This document shows, in pieces, positions 8,411-18,115 of a stretch of DNA of 64,000 bases; position 1 is the first letter of the stretch; the number at the start of each line of letters is the position of its first letter. The DNA is taken from the NCBI RefSeq assembly GCF_902497995.1, contig NZ_CABVII010000010.1, positions 1-64,000 of the forward strand, in the 5' to 3' direction. A program made the translations under genes and the position numbers. The notes beneath the pieces were generated by a model. The model did not search any database. It was not told the origin of the DNA and worked only from the letters and a program-made list of their open reading frames with translations. This stretch comes from Pseudomonas fluorescens (GTDB lineage Bacteria > Pseudomonadota > Gammaproteobacteria > Pseudomonadales > Pseudomonadaceae).

Positions 8411-9445
8411 TTAGTTGTGAGCGTGCAGCGCTTCGTTCAGTTCGATGGCCGATTTGTGGGTTTTGCATTCCACGGCACCGGTCTGCGAATTGCGGCGGAA
8501 CAGCAGGTCCGATTGGCCGGCCAGTTCACGGGCTTTCACGACTTTCACCAGCGCGTTGTTTTCGTCCAGCAATGCCACCTTGGTACCGGCGGTGATGTAC
8601 AGGCCCGACTCAACGGTGTTGCGGTCGCCCAGCGGGATACCGATACCGGCGTTGGCGCCGATCAGGCAGCCTTCGCCCACCTTGATCACGATGTTACCGC
8701 CGCCCGACAGGGTGCCCATGGTCGAGCAACCGCCGCCCAGGTCAGAACCCTTGCCGACGAATACGCCAGCGGAAACACGACCTTCGATCATGCCCGGGCC
8801 TTCGGTGCCGGCGTTGAAGTTGACGAAACCTTCGTGCATCACAGTGGTGCCTTCGCCGACATAGGCGCCCAGGCGCAGACGTGCCGCATCAGCGATACGC
8901 ACGCCGGCCGGAACCACGTAGTCGGTCATTTTCGGGAACTTGTCCACCGAGAACACTTCCAGCAGCTCGCCACGCAGGCGGGCTTCCAGTTGACGCTCGG
9001 CCAGTTCGGCAAGGTCGATGGCGCCCTGGCTGGTCCATGCCACGTTCGGCAGCAACGGGAAAATCCCGGTGAGGTTCAAACCGTGCGGCTTGACCAGGCG
9101 ATGGGACAGCAGGTGCAGTTTGAGATAAGCCTCAGGCGTGGAAGACAGTTGCGCGTCTTCGGCCAGCAAGGTTGCCACCAGCGGCTTGTGGCTTTCGGCC
9201 AGACGGGTGAGCAGGGCGGCCTGGACCGCGTCGACGCCCTTGAGCGCGTCGGCCAGTTGCGAAGCCTGGGCGAGGGTGAAGGCGATGGCCTGGTTGCCTT
9301 CGGTGTAACCCAGGATTGGCGCGACGGCGGCGACCAGTTCGGCCGACGGGTTGAGCAGTGGCTGCGCGTAAAACACTTCCAGCCATGCGCCTTGACGGTT
9401 TTGAGTGCCGACACCAAAGGCCAGGCTGAACAGGGTAGTGGACAT
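8411..9445 (-). CDS. dapD: Tetrahydrodipicolinate N-succinyltransferase
   Basis: DapD transfers succinate from succinyl-CoA to tetrahydrodipicolinate, the first step of the succinylase branch of lysine/DAP synthesis. The 344-residue length is that of the longer Pseudomonas/actinobacterial form, not the 274-residue E. coli form. The C-terminal half shows left-handed beta-helix hexapeptide periodicity (ARLRLGAYVGEG, VFVGKGSDLGGG, CLIGANAGIGIP). An ATG with an AGAGGTATTT ribosome-binding region opens the gene. It lies just downstream of the ArsC-like gene and 600 bp from dapC. Confidence 0.96.
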   Translation of the reverse strand: MSTTLFSLAFGVGTQNRQGAWLEVFYAQPLLNPSAELVAAVAPILGYTEGNQAIAFTLAQASQLADALKGVDAVQAALLTRLAESHKPLVATLLAEDAQLSSTPEAYLKLHLLSHRLVKPHGLNLTGIFPLLPNVAWTSQGAIDLAELAERQLEARLRGELLEVFSVDKFPKMTDYVVPAGVRIADAARLRLGAYVGEGTTVMHEGFVNFNAGTEGPGMIEGRVSAGVFVGKGSDLGGGCSTMGTLSGGGNIVIKVGEGCLIGANAGIGIPLGDRNTVESGLYITAGTKVALLDENNALVKVVKARELAGQSDLLFRRNSQTGAVECKTHKSAIELNEALHAHN

Positions 9446-9478
9446 GTAAATACCTCTAACAAAATTGAACGGGCTGCC

Positions 9479-9841
9479 TTACTTGAGCGCTGCCGCGTAG
9501 ATATCTGGCTTGAAGCCAATCAGGGTTCGGTCACCGAGATCGAGCACCGGGCGCTTGATCATCGAGGGTTGTGCGAGCATCAGTTCGATGGCTTTGCGCT
9601 GGTCGAGATCGGCTTTGCGTTCGTCGTCGAGCTTGCGAAAGGTGGTGCCTGCACGGTTCAACACCACTTGCCAGCCGTGCTCGTCGCACCATTGGGTCAG
9701 GTGTTCACGGTCGATTCCGGCCGTTTTGTAATCATGAAAGTCATAGCTGGCAGCGTGTTCATCGAGCCAGGTGCGCGCCTTTTTCATGGTGTCGCAGGCT
9801 TTGATGCCGAAAAGGTGCAACGTTTTACTTGAAACGGTCAA
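9479..9841 (-). CDS. ArsC/Spx-family thioredoxin-fold protein (YffB-like)
   Basis: A 120-residue thioredoxin-fold protein with GIKACDTMKKA near the N-terminus: a single redox-like Cys where thioredoxins have CxxC. PSMIKRPVLD and GFKPDIY match the ArsC/Spx/YffB family. A TTG start at 9841 is used because a GGGGG ribosome-binding site lies seven bases upstream. True arsenate reductases have a CGTC-type site and an arginine triad, which are not evident here, so arsenate reduction is unlikely. E. coli YffB is also encoded beside a dap gene. Function unknown; possibly glutathione-dependent thiol chemistry. Confidence 0.82.
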   Translation of the reverse strand: MTVSSKTLHLFGIKACDTMKKARTWLDEHAASYDFHDYKTAGIDREHLTQWCDEHGWQVVLNRAGTTFRKLDDERKADLDQRKAIELMLAQPSMIKRPVLDLGDRTLIGFKPDIYAAALK

Positions 9842-9956
9842 GGAATTGCCCCCTTTGCAGGTGCTGGAAATAAAAGGTGAAGGATTATGCCATGACCCTT
9901 GAGTTAAAACCCAAAACCCACCTGAGCGAGCGGTGCGGCGAAGGCGTCTAACCTGT

Positions 9957-10042
9957 CACACCGCTTTCGCGGGCAAGCCTCGCTCCTACAGGGAAGGGGT
10001 CTAAGATGACACACCGCATTCGGGCAAGCCTCGCGCCTACCG
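9957..10042. repeat. Two unpaired REP halves in the same orientation
   Basis: One half (CTTTCGCGGGCAAGCCTCGC and on to TCCTACAGG, about 9964-9990) is followed by a second, degenerate copy (CATTCGGGCAAGCCTCGCGC then CTACC, about 10017-10040) in the same direction. The second copy runs into the dapC coding end and contains its stop codon. Confidence 0.7.
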
Positions 10043-11233
10043 GCGCTGGATAAAGGCGCGAATGCGCTCTGCCGCTTCTACGCATTCGGCCAGCGGCGCA
10101 ACCAGCGCCATGCGCACACGCCCGGCCCCCGGATTGGTCCCCTCGACGTCCCGGGACAGGTAAGAACCCGGCACCACGGTCACGTGTTCTTCGACAAACA
10201 GATCGCGACAAAACGCTTCGTCATCGCCAGCCACATTCGGCCACAGGTAGAAACCGCCGTCCGGGCGCTGCACATCCATCACCGGACTGAGAATTTCCAG
10301 CACCGCATCGTATTTCTCGCGATACAGCTCACGGTTGGCGCGCACATGCACTTCATCATTCCAGGCGGCGACGCTGGCCAGTTGGGTCTGAACCGGCATT
10401 GCGCAGCCGTGGTAGGTGCGATACAGCAGGAAGCCCTTGAGAATATCGGCGTCACCGGCGACGAAGCCCGAACGCAGGCCCGGCAGGTTGGAACGCTTGG
10501 ACAGGCTGTGGAAGACCACGCAGCGCTTGAAGTCCTTGCGGCCCAGTTCCACGCAGGCGCTGAGCAGGCCGGCCGGCGGGGTTTGTTCGTCGAAGTACAG
10601 TTCGCTGTAGCACTCGTCCGCGGCGATGACGAAGTCGTGTTCGTCGGCCAGGGCGATCAGTTTTTTCAGGGTTTCAACCGGGATCAAGGCGCCGGTCGGG
10701 TTGCCCGGCGAGCACAGGAACAGGATCTGGCAGCGTTTCCAGATGTCCGGTGAAACCGCATCGAAATCCGGGTTGAAGCCGTTTTCATCCAGGCACGGCA
10801 GGTAGTGCGGCTTGGCTCCGGCGAGGAACGCCGCGCCTTCGTAGATCTGATAGAAGGGGTTCGGGCTGACGACCAAGGCGTCGTCGCCACGGTTGACCAC
10901 GGTCTGGGTAAAGGCAAACAGCGCTTCACGGGTGCCGTTGACCGGCAGCACGTTGCGCGCCGGGTCGAGCCAGCCGTTCGGGACGCCGAAGCGGCGCTCG
11001 CACCAGGCGGCGATGGCCTCACGCAGGGCGGGGATGCCCAAGGTGGTCGGGTAGACGGCCATTTGATCCAGGTTGCTCGCCAGGGCTTCGGCGACGAAGC
11101 TTGGGGAACGGTGCTTCGGTTCGCCGATGGACAAGGCGATGGCGCGTTTATCCGGATTGGGCGTGACGGCACCGAGCAAGGCGCGGAGCTTCTCGAACGG
11201 GTAGGGCTGCAACTGGGTCAGAGCGTTGTTCAT
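10037..11233 (-). CDS. dapC: Succinyldiaminopimelate transaminase
   Basis: DapC converts N-succinyl-2-amino-6-ketopimelate to N-succinyl-LL-diaminopimelate using glutamate. It is a 398-residue fold-type I PLP aminotransferase; the cofactor lysine is Lys246 in FHSLSKRSNL, with the CSPGNPTG substrate loop near residue 174 and the ADECYSELYF strand near 205. The start MNNALTQLQP at 11233 is preferred over an in-frame codon 11 residues upstream. The TAG stop lies in a degenerate REP repeat, so the last one or two residues may be repeat-derived. DapD supplies its substrate. Confidence 0.94.
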   Translation of the reverse strand: MNNALTQLQPYPFEKLRALLGAVTPNPDKRAIALSIGEPKHRSPSFVAEALASNLDQMAVYPTTLGIPALREAIAAWCERRFGVPNGWLDPARNVLPVNGTREALFAFTQTVVNRGDDALVVSPNPFYQIYEGAAFLAGAKPHYLPCLDENGFNPDFDAVSPDIWKRCQILFLCSPGNPTGALIPVETLKKLIALADEHDFVIAADECYSELYFDEQTPPAGLLSACVELGRKDFKRCVVFHSLSKRSNLPGLRSGFVAGDADILKGFLLYRTYHGCAMPVQTQLASVAAWNDEVHVRANRELYREKYDAVLEILSPVMDVQRPDGGFYLWPNVAGDDEAFCRDLFVEEHVTVVPGSYLSRDVEGTNPGAGRVRMALVAPLAECVEAAERIRAFIQRR

Positions 11234-11288
11234 GGGGGCCTCGTTCAATGTGGGGAGCGCGCTCAAATATCACTCAAGACACGAAACC

Positions 11289-11378
11289 TGTGGGAGCGAG
11301 CTTGCTCGCGATGGCGGCGGAACATTCAACATCAATGTGTGCTGATCCAGCGCTATCGCGAGCAAGCTCGCTCCCACA
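11289..11378. repeat. REP-type inverted repeat (GTGGGAGCGAGCTTGC variant)
   Basis: Arms TGTGGGAGCGAGCTTGCTCG (left) and its complement (right) with a spacer of about 35 bp lie between dapC and glnD, both on the minus strand. This copy has the self-complementary core GAGCTTGCTC. Confidence 0.85.
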
Positions 11379-11445
11379 TGGGATTTCGCTTAACTGAGCA
11401 TTCTTGGGGTTGCCCATTTCCACAGGGGAAGTTTGTTAATTCAAA

Positions 11446-14148
11446 TCAGATACTGATTCGCGACAGCTTTATTTCGGATTCCTGATTGACCGTCAGCTGT
11501 TCGACGATCGCATCCTGCAAGCGGCTGCACAGCAAGGGGTCGGACAGCGGCTGGTTGTTCGCATCGGTGATGAAGAACACGTCTTCCACGCGCTCGCCGA
11601 GGGTGGCGATCTTGGCGTTCTGCAGCGACAGGTCGAACTCCAGGAAAATCGTGCCGATCCGCGCCAGCAAACCCGGGCGATCCGGGGCGCTGAGCTCCAG
11701 TACGGTGACCGGACGCTGGGCGTCGTTGTGAATCGTCACCTGGGGCGCAAACGCGAAATGCTTGAGCTGGCGCGGCACCCGACGCTGAATGATGGTCGGG
11801 TAGTCGTCCGGGTTGCGCAGGGCTTCGGTCAGGCCATCGCGGATTTGCTTGACCCGCAACGGATTATCACCGATCGAATCGCCGTCGGTATCGAGCACGA
11901 TGTAGGTGTCGAGGGTGAACTGGCTGCTGGAGGTGATGACCCGGGCGTCGTGGATGTTCAGGTTGAGCTGGTCCATCGCGGCCACGGTCACGGCGAAGAA
12001 GTCGTGCTGGTCCGGTGCGTAGATGAAGATTTGCGTGCCGCCCTCGAACTCGCGCTGGGTGGTTTCCTTGATCAGCACCAGTGGCCCGCCGTCGGCCGGC
12101 TGCTGGAGGATCGCATCACTGTGCCAGGCCACATCGCCGGCGGTGTGACGCAGGAAGTAGTCGTCGCCCAGTTGCGACCAGAGTTGCTCGACGTCGTCCG
12201 GATCGGTGCCGCCGCGCACCAGGATGTCCAGGGCGGCGCTCTGGGTCTGGCGGATCTGTTCTTCACGGTCTACCGGGTTTTCCAGGCCACGGCGCAAGGC
12301 CCGCTTGGTCTCGGTGTAGAGCTGGCGCAACAGGCTGGCGCGCCAGGAGTTCCATAGCGTCGGGTTGGTGGCGTTGATGTCGGCGACGGTCAGTACGTAC
12401 AGATAATCGAGGTGGGTTTCGTCGCCGACGGTCTGCGCGAAATCGTGGATCACCTGCGGGTCGGACAAGTCCTTGCGCTGGGCAGTGGTCGACATCAGCA
12501 AATGGTTCTGCACCAGCCAGACGATCAGGCGGCTGTCCCACACCGGCAACTGGTGGCGCTGGCAAAAGGCTTCGGCATCCACCGCGCCGATCTCCGAGTG
12601 ATCACCATGTCGGCCCTTGCCGATGTCGTGGTACAGGCCGGCCAGGTAGATCAGCTCCGGCTTGGGCAGCTTGCCCATGAGCTTGCTGGCCAGCGGGAAT
12701 TTTTCCGACACCTGGGTGTACTGCAACTTACGCAGGTGTTTGATCAGGTTCAGGGTGTGGGCGTCGACCGTATAGATGTGAAACAGGTCGTGTTGCATCT
12801 GCCCGACAATGAAGCCGAACTCCGGCAGATAACGGCCGAGGATGCCGTAGCGGTTCATCCGGCGCAGGTTGCGATGGATGCCGATCTTGCACTTGAACAG
12901 TTCGATGAACAGGCTGGTGTTGCGAATGTCGTTGCGAAAGTCGTCGTCGATCAGATGCCGGTGTTCGCGCAGCAGGCGAATGGTGTCGGCGCGTACGCCC
13001 TTGATCTCCGGTTGCTGCGCCATCAACACGAAGATTTCGAGCATGGCGAAGGGTGTACGGCGAAACACATTGTCGTTGCGCGCCTCGATATAACCGTCGT
13101 GCAGCTGGAATCGCGAGTTGATCGGTTGCGACGGCGCCTGGTCTTGCGGTGCGAGGATGACTTCCTCGAAGTGCTGGATGATCAGGTCGCTGAGCTGGGC
13201 AATGCTCATGACCACCCGATAATACTGTTGCATGAAGTTTTCAATGGCTTGCTTGGCGTCATCGCCTTTGAAACCCAGCAGCCCGGCAATGGTGCGCTGG
13301 TGATCGAAGAGCAAGCGGTCTTCGGAGCGGCCGGCGAGCATGTGCAACGCGTAACGAACCTTCCACAGGAATTCCTGGGAGGAGGCCAGCAGGGCATTTT
13401 CGCTCTCGACCAGGAAACCTTCCCCGGCCAGCGCCCGCAGGTTCAGGGTGCCGTACTCGCGACGGGCCACCCACAGAATGGTCTGAATATCGCGCAGGCC
13501 ACCGGGCGAGCCTTTGACGTTGGGTTCCAGGTTGTATTCGGTGTCGTTGTATTTGTGGTGACGGGCCTTTTGCTCGGCGCGTTTGGCCAGGAAGAAATCC
13601 TTGCTCGGCCACATGTGTGCAGTGCTGGTGACATCCAGCATGCGCTGACGCAGTCGCTCGGGGCCGCAGATGGTGCGGCTTTCCATCAGGTTGGTGACGA
13701 CCGTCAGGTCGGCGCGGGCCTCGACGGCGCATTCGTCCACCGAGCGCACGCTCTGGCCGACTTCCAGGCCAATGTCCCACAGCAGGGTCAGAAAACGCTC
13801 GATGGAATCACGGAAAATTTCATGATCGGCGCTGTCCAGCAGGATCAGCAGGTCGATGTCGGAGTAGGGGTGCAACTCGCCGCGACCGTAGCCGCCGACC
13901 GCGACCAGCGCGATGTCGGCGTCTTCACTCCAGTCGAACTGCTCCCAGGCCTTTTGCAGGATGTTATCGACGAACCAGGCGCGATCCTCGATCAGCCGGC
14001 GAATCTCCCGGCCAGCGCGAAAGCGCCCGTCCAGCACCTCGCGGGCCTGGCGGATCGCCTTCTTGAAGGCCGCGATCGGGCTTGCCTTCAGGGCCAGTTC
14101 CGCCTGGAACTGGCCTCGGTCGAAGAGTTCTGGATCCACCTGCGGCAT
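11446..14148 (-). CDS. glnD: [Protein-PII] uridylyltransferase / uridylyl-removing enzyme
   Basis: GlnD senses glutamine and adds or removes UMP on PII proteins, setting nitrogen assimilation through GlnE and NtrB. The 900-residue protein has the nucleotidyltransferase motif [15 protein letters not shown] (about 85-99, metal ligands Asp97 and Asp99), the HD phosphohydrolase signature at His508-Asp509 ([16 protein letters not shown]) for UMP removal, and two C-terminal ACT domains (about 705-790 and 815-895) that bind glutamine. AAGGA precedes the ATG. Length is normal for Pseudomonas. The leader carries an 18-bp tandem repeat. Confidence 0.97.
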   Translation of the reverse strand: MPQVDPELFDRGQFQAELALKASPIAAFKKAIRQAREVLDGRFRAGREIRRLIEDRAWFVDNILQKAWEQFDWSEDADIALVAVGGYGRGELHPYSDIDLLILLDSADHEIFRDSIERFLTLLWDIGLEVGQSVRSVDECAVEARADLTVVTNLMESRTICGPERLRQRMLDVTSTAHMWPSKDFFLAKRAEQKARHHKYNDTEYNLEPNVKGSPGGLRDIQTILWVARREYGTLNLRALAGEGFLVESENALLASSQEFLWKVRYALHMLAGRSEDRLLFDHQRTIAGLLGFKGDDAKQAIENFMQQYYRVVMSIAQLSDLIIQHFEEVILAPQDQAPSQPINSRFQLHDGYIEARNDNVFRRTPFAMLEIFVLMAQQPEIKGVRADTIRLLREHRHLIDDDFRNDIRNTSLFIELFKCKIGIHRNLRRMNRYGILGRYLPEFGFIVGQMQHDLFHIYTVDAHTLNLIKHLRKLQYTQVSEKFPLASKLMGKLPKPELIYLAGLYHDIGKGRHGDHSEIGAVDAEAFCQRHQLPVWDSRLIVWLVQNHLLMSTTAQRKDLSDPQVIHDFAQTVGDETHLDYLYVLTVADINATNPTLWNSWRASLLRQLYTETKRALRRGLENPVDREEQIRQTQSAALDILVRGGTDPDDVEQLWSQLGDDYFLRHTAGDVAWHSDAILQQPADGGPLVLIKETTQREFEGGTQIFIYAPDQHDFFAVTVAAMDQLNLNIHDARVITSSSQFTLDTYIVLDTDGDSIGDNPLRVKQIRDGLTEALRNPDDYPTIIQRRVPRQLKHFAFAPQVTIHNDAQRPVTVLELSAPDRPGLLARIGTIFLEFDLSLQNAKIATLGERVEDVFFITDANNQPLSDPLLCSRLQDAIVEQLTVNQESEIKLSRISI

Positions 14149-14162
14149 CGATTGGCTTTCCT

Positions 14163-14198
14163 TTCTATAAGGCTGAGAGCTTCTATAAGGCAGAGAGC
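14163..14198. repeat. Two tandem 18-bp repeats in the glnD leader
   Basis: TTCTATAAGGCTGAGAGC at 14163-14180 is followed at once by TTCTATAAGGCAGAGAGC at 14181-14198, with one mismatch. They lie 15-50 bp upstream of the glnD start codon, within the 63-bp glnD-map gap. Confidence 0.85.
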
Positions 14199-14211
14199 TG
14201 CGCTTGTCGGA

Positions 14212-14994
14212 TCAGGCCGAAACGCGCGGGATGGTGTCATCGGCGCGCAAGGTGAAAATCTCGTAGCCGGTGTCGGTCACCACCAGGGTATGTTCCCACT
14301 GTGCCGAGAGCTTGCGGTCCTTGGTGATCGCGGTCCAGCCGTCGCCCAGCACCTTGGTGTCGGCCTTGCCCTGGTTGATCATCGGCTCGATGGTGAAGGT
14401 CATGCCGGCCTTGAGTTCCATGCCGGTGCCGGCACGGCCGTAGTGCAGGATCTGCGGTTCTTCATGGAAGACCTTGCCGATGCCGTGGCCGCAGAACTCA
14501 CGAACCACCGAGAAACCGTTCTTTTCGGCGTGTTTCTGGATGATTTCACCGATGTCGCCCAGGCGGCAGCCGGGTTTGACGATTTCGATGGCTTTGTACA
14601 TGCATTCCTGGGTCACTTGCGACAGGCGTTCGGCCCAGACCGGCACGGTGCCGACGTGGAACATGCGGCTGGTGTCACCGTGGTAGCCGTCCTTGATCAC
14701 GGTCACGTCGATGTTCAGGGTGTCGCCATCCTTCAACGGCTTCTCGTTCGGGATGCCGTGGCAGACCACGTGGTTGATCGAGGTGCAGATCGACTTCGGG
14801 TAGCCCTTGTAATTCAGCGGGGCAGGGATGGCCTTCTGCTCGTTGACGATGTAGTCGTGGCAGATGCGGTCGAGTTCTTCGGTGGTGATGCCCGGTTTGA
14901 CATGTTCGGCAATCATTTCCAGCACATCGGCGGCCAGTTTGCCGGCGACACGCATTTTTGCGATGTCCTCCGGGGTTTTGAGGGTGACGGTCAT
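14212..14994 (-). CDS. map: Methionine aminopeptidase, type I
   Basis: Removes the initiator methionine from nascent proteins. The 260-residue pita-bread metalloenzyme shows all five metal ligands: Asp96, Asp107, His170, Glu203 and Glu234 (in NIDVTV, GDTSRMF, CGHGIGKVFHEEP, TIEPM and QWEHT), plus the catalytic His79 in VVCHGIPN. There is no SH3-like N-terminal extension, so it is type Ia. It is divergent from rpsB, the same arrangement as in E. coli and PAO1, and is followed by glnD 63 bp downstream. Confidence 0.97.
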   Translation of the reverse strand: MTVTLKTPEDIAKMRVAGKLAADVLEMIAEHVKPGITTEELDRICHDYIVNEQKAIPAPLNYKGYPKSICTSINHVVCHGIPNEKPLKDGDTLNIDVTVIKDGYHGDTSRMFHVGTVPVWAERLSQVTQECMYKAIEIVKPGCRLGDIGEIIQKHAEKNGFSVVREFCGHGIGKVFHEEPQILHYGRAGTGMELKAGMTFTIEPMINQGKADTKVLGDGWTAITKDRKLSAQWEHTLVVTDTGYEIFTLRADDTIPRVSA

Positions 14995-15368
14995 ACAGGC
15001 TCTCTCTGCGCTCGATGGCGCTTGCTAAAACGAAATGGGCGCTGCGCGATCGATCTGTCGCGGCCCTGAAAAACCCGATTCTATCAGACGATCAGGGCAA
15101 ATCTGAGCCTCTGTGCGTCGCTTCTCTCTATAGAAGGGTGCATTGCTGGCGAATTCCAGGGCGCGAAATAAAAGCCCTGGCCTGGATTTCATAATCCGGG
15201 TTCCGTTTCCCCCCACCTTGTGGTATAAAATGCGCCGCTTTCCGGGGATCCCCTGAAAAGCCTAAATCCACACACGTGTCGACACGATGACCTGGGTGCC
15301 TTCGGCTTTTGCCGCTGGTTGGTCATTGGGATACGTGGAGGCCAAACCCGACTTATCAAGGAACTATC
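14995..15368. promoter_or_regulatory. Divergent map/rpsB control region
   Basis: This 374-bp gap holds outward signals for both genes and no credible ORF. For rpsB, TTCCGT (15201-15206), 17 bp and TATAAA (15224-15229) form a promoter, giving a start near 15236 and a leader of about 130 nt. For map, TAGAAT reads on the minus strand at 15083-15078. The rpsB leader has the segment GGATACGTGGAGGC shortly before the start codon. Confidence 0.6.
15236..15368 (+). ncRNA. rpsB leader (S2 leader / t44-like RNA)
   Basis: In E. coli the RNA called t44/tff lies between map and rpsB and is the rpsB leader, through which ribosomal protein S2 represses its own operon. The gene order here is the same. The segment ends with GATACGTGGAGGCCAAACCC, about 15 bp of AT-richer sequence and the GGA ribosome-binding site before the ATG at 15369. 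The boundaries are estimated from the promoter and start codon; the fold was not computed. Confidence 0.55.
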
Positions 15369-16106
15369 ATGTCCCAAGTCAATATGCGCGATATGCTGAA
15401 GGCCGGTGTGCACTTCGGTCACCAGACCCGTTACTGGAACCCGAAAATGGGCAAGTACATTTTCGGCGCGCGCAACAAGATCCACATTATCAACCTTGAA
15501 AAAACCCTGCCAATGTTCAACGAAGCTCTGACTTTCGTAGAACGTCTGGCCCAGGGCAAAAACAAGATCCTGTTCGTCGGCACCAAGCGTTCCGCTGGCA
15601 AGATCGTTGCTGAAGAAGCAGCACGTTGCGGTTCGCCGTACGTCGATCACCGCTGGTTGGGTGGCATGCTGACCAACTTCAAGACCATCCGTGCTTCCAT
15701 CAAGCGTCTGCGTGACCTTGAAGTGCAAGCCGAAGACGGTACTTTCGCCAAGCTGACCAAGAAAGAGGCGCTGATGCGCACTCGCGACCTGGAAAAGCTC
15801 GATCGTTCCCTGGGTGGTATCAAGGACATGGGCGGCCTGCCAGACGCTCTGTTCGTTATCGACGTTGATCACGAGCGCATCGCGATCACCGAAGCCAACA
15901 AGCTGGGCATCCCGGTTATCGGCGTAGTCGATACCAACAGCAGCCCGGAAGGCGTTGACTACATCATCCCAGGCAACGATGACGCAATCCGCGCTATCCA
16001 GCTGTACATGGGTTCGATGGCTGACGCAGTCATCCGTGGTCGCAACCACGTTGCTGGCGGTACCGAGCAGTTCGTTGAAGAAGCTCCGGCAGCTGCAGCT
16101 GAGTAA
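15369..16106 (+). CDS. rpsB: 30S ribosomal protein S2
   Basis: The 245-residue S2 protein starts [20 protein letters not shown], the invariant N-terminus, and has the conserved segments [24 protein letters not shown] and [15 protein letters not shown]. It binds the 30S subunit head-body junction late in assembly and is needed for S1 binding. In-frame codons upstream at 15309 lie in the untranslated leader. It is separated from tsf by a hairpin that probably attenuates transcription. Confidence 0.99.
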   Translation: MSQVNMRDMLKAGVHFGHQTRYWNPKMGKYIFGARNKIHIINLEKTLPMFNEALTFVERLAQGKNKILFVGTKRSAGKIVAEEAARCGSPYVDHRWLGGMLTNFKTIRASIKRLRDLEVQAEDGTFAKLTKKEALMRTRDLEKLDRSLGGIKDMGGLPDALFVIDVDHERIAITEANKLGIPVIGVVDTNSSPEGVDYIIPGNDDAIRAIQLYMGSMADAVIRGRNHVAGGTEQFVEEAPAAAAE

Positions 16107-16134
16107 TTGACGCCCTGGCGTTGACTCAGTAAGC

Positions 16135-16159
16135 AAAAAGGGGGCTTGGCCCCCTTTTT
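16135..16159 (+). terminator. rpsB-tsf intergenic terminator/attenuator
   Basis: AAAAAGGGGGC, a short TT loop and GCCCCCTTTTT form a strong GC stem flanked by A and T runs, 28 bp after the rpsB stop. Because tsf follows without an obvious strong promoter, this is likely a partial terminator that lowers Ts relative to S2, as the rpsB-tsf attenuator does in E. coli. Confidence 0.8.
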
Positions 16160-16296
16160 GCCACCTCGAAAACCGTTTGTCGGCCCCGCACTTGCAGAGC
16201 TGTAACGTGCAGCGGCTTACAACGGTGGTTCGGGAAGAATTGATCGCCCGTTCGATCGGGTGGAATGGTTGAAAACCTATCCAAGAGGATTTTGAA

Positions 16297-17160
16297 ATGG
16301 CAGAGATTACTGCAGCGTTGGTCAAAGAACTGCGCGAGCGTACCGGCGAAGGCATGATGGATTGCAAAAAGGCCTTGACCAAGGCCGGCGGCGACATCGA
16401 AAAAGCCATTGATGACATGCGTGCTTCCGGCGCTATCAAGGCTGCCAAGAAAGCAGGCAACGTGGCTGCTGAAGGCGCTATCGCTCTCAAGGAAGACGGT
16501 AAATCCGCCGTTCTGCTGGAAGTGAACTCGCAGACCGACTTCCTGGCTCTGCAGGACGACTTCAAGGCATTTGTTGCTGCAAGCGTTGAAAAAGCGTTCG
16601 CTGACAAGCTGACTGACGTCGCTCCGCTGATCGAAGCTCAAGAAGCCGATCGCCTGGTTCTGGTCGGCAAGGTTGGCGAAAACGTCAACATCCGTCGCCT
16701 GGCTCGCGTTGAAGGTGATGTTGTTGGTGGTTACCTGCACGGCAACAAGATCGGTGTTGCGGTTGTCCTGAAGGGCGGCACTGTTGAATTGGCCAAGGAC
16801 ATCGCTATGCACGTAGCGGCGACCAACCCTGAATTCCTGCTGCCATCGGAAGTTTCCGCTGAAGCGGTCGAGCGTGAGAAGGGCGTATTCCTGACCCTCA
16901 ACGCTGACAAGATCGCCGGCAAGCCGGAAAACATCGTTGAAAACATGGTCAAAGGCCGCATCAGCAAGTTCCTGGCTGAAGCGAGCCTGGTTGAGCAGGC
17001 GTTCGTCAAGAACCCTGAAATCAAGGTCGGCGACCTGGCCAAGAAAGCCGGTGCTGAAATCGTTTCTTTCACCTACTTCAAAGTAGGCGAAGGCATCGAG
17101 AAGCCGGTCGACAACTTCGCTGAAGAAGTTGCTGCCCAGCTGGCTGCCGCCAAGCAATAA
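16297..17160 (+). CDS. tsf: Elongation factor Ts
   Basis: The 287-residue guanine-nucleotide exchange factor for EF-Tu. The N-terminal UBA-like domain starts AEITAALVKELRERTGEGMM, with CKKALTKAGGDIEKAID following, and the core has the TDFL motif (NSQTDFLALQ, near residue 80) that inserts into EF-Tu. AAGAGGA lies nine bases before the ATG. It is the second gene of the rpsB-tsf unit and is followed by its own terminator. Confidence 0.99.
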   Translation: MAEITAALVKELRERTGEGMMDCKKALTKAGGDIEKAIDDMRASGAIKAAKKAGNVAAEGAIALKEDGKSAVLLEVNSQTDFLALQDDFKAFVAASVEKAFADKLTDVAPLIEAQEADRLVLVGKVGENVNIRRLARVEGDVVGGYLHGNKIGVAVVLKGGTVELAKDIAMHVAATNPEFLLPSEVSAEAVEREKGVFLTLNADKIAGKPENIVENMVKGRISKFLAEASLVEQAFVKNPEIKVGDLAKKAGAEIVSFTYFKVGEGIEKPVDNFAEEVAAQLAAAKQ

Positions 17161-17183
17161 GACGGTTTTTCAACTGTCGCCCA

Positions 17184-17220
17184 GAAGAGGCTGCCCGCTC
17201 ACGCGCGCAGCCTCTTTTCA
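17184..17220 (+). terminator. Rho-independent terminator after tsf
   Basis: GAAGAGGCTGC and GCAGCCTCTTTTC form an 11-bp stem with a 12-base loop, ending in a T run 24 bp after the tsf stop. It separates tsf from pyrH. Confidence 0.85.
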
Positions 17221-17371
17221 GATGGGGTACCAAATTTTTATTGGTTTCCCTTTGGAACTGGCTTACAAAGCCATGTTCCGATGGCGCTGAAGCAGCGCCA
17301 GGCTAGAGTGAACAGCCAGCTGTAAACAGCTCGCAAAGAATTTTTAAAATACGCCGCAGGAGAGATTCGCA

Positions 17372-18115
17372 ATGGCTCAGCAGGGCAGTGGTTATCAGGC
17401 TCGCTATAAACGCATTCTACTCAAGCTTAGCGGCGAAGCCTTGATGGGCTCGGAAGAGTTCGGGATCGATCCGAAAGTTCTGGATCGCATGGCGCTGGAA
17501 GTCGGCCAGCTGGTGGGCATCGGTGTGCAGGTCGGTCTGGTGATCGGTGGTGGCAACCTGTTCCGCGGTGCGGCACTGAGTGCGGCTGGCATGGATCGGG
17601 TCACTGGCGACCACATGGGCATGCTGGCCACTGTGATGAACGCCCTGGCCATGCGTGATGCGCTGGAGCGGGCCAATATCTCGGCCATCGTGATGTCGGC
17701 CATCTCCATGGTCGGTGTGACCGATCACTACGATCGCCGCAAGGCCATGCGCCACCTGAACGCCAAGGAGGTTGTGATTTTCGCGGCGGGTACCGGTAAC
17801 CCGTTCTTCACTACCGATTCGGCAGCCTGCCTGCGTGCAATCGAAATCGATGCCGATGTAGTGCTCAAGGCGACCAAGGTCGATGGCGTTTACACTGCCG
17901 ACCCATTCAAAGACCCGCATGCCGAGAAGTTCGATCATCTGACTTACGATGAAGTGCTGGATCGCAAGCTGGGCGTGATGGACCTGACCGCCATTTGCCT
18001 GTGCCGCGACCATAAGATGCCGTTGCGCGTATTTAACATGAACAAGCCCGGCGCCCTGCTGAACATCGTGCACGGCGGCGCTGAAGGGACCCTGATCGAG
18101 GAAGGCCAACAATGA
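17372..18115 (+). CDS. pyrH: UMP kinase
   Basis: Hexameric bacterial UMP kinase of the amino-acid kinase fold (247 residues), phosphorylating UMP to UDP for RNA and UDP-sugar synthesis. Motifs include [11 protein letters not shown] (phosphate loop), [12 protein letters not shown] and [23 protein letters not shown] precedes the ATG. A perfect small hairpin (TGGCGCT/AGCGCCA, 17282-17300) and a TAGAGT -10-like element (17304-17309) lie in the 210-bp leader. The TGA overlaps the frr ATG (ATGA). Confidence 0.98.
   Translation: MAQQGSGYQARYKRILLKLSGEALMGSEEFGIDPKVLDRMALEVGQLVGIGVQVGLVIGGGNLFRGAALSAAGMDRVTGDHMGMLATVMNALAMRDALERANISAIVMSAISMVGVTDHYDRRKAMRHLNAKEVVIFAAGTGNPFFTTDSAACLRAIEIDADVVLKATKVDGVYTADPFKDPHAEKFDHLTYDEVLDRKLGVMDLTAICLCRDHKMPLRVFNMNKPGALLNIVHGGAEGTLIEEGQQ

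Noticed and set aside
12412..15069. 885-codon open frame antisense to glnD and map
   Set aside because: It is an antisense shadow typical of GC-rich genes; both sense proteins are complete and recognisable, and the antisense product has low-complexity, family-free sequence.
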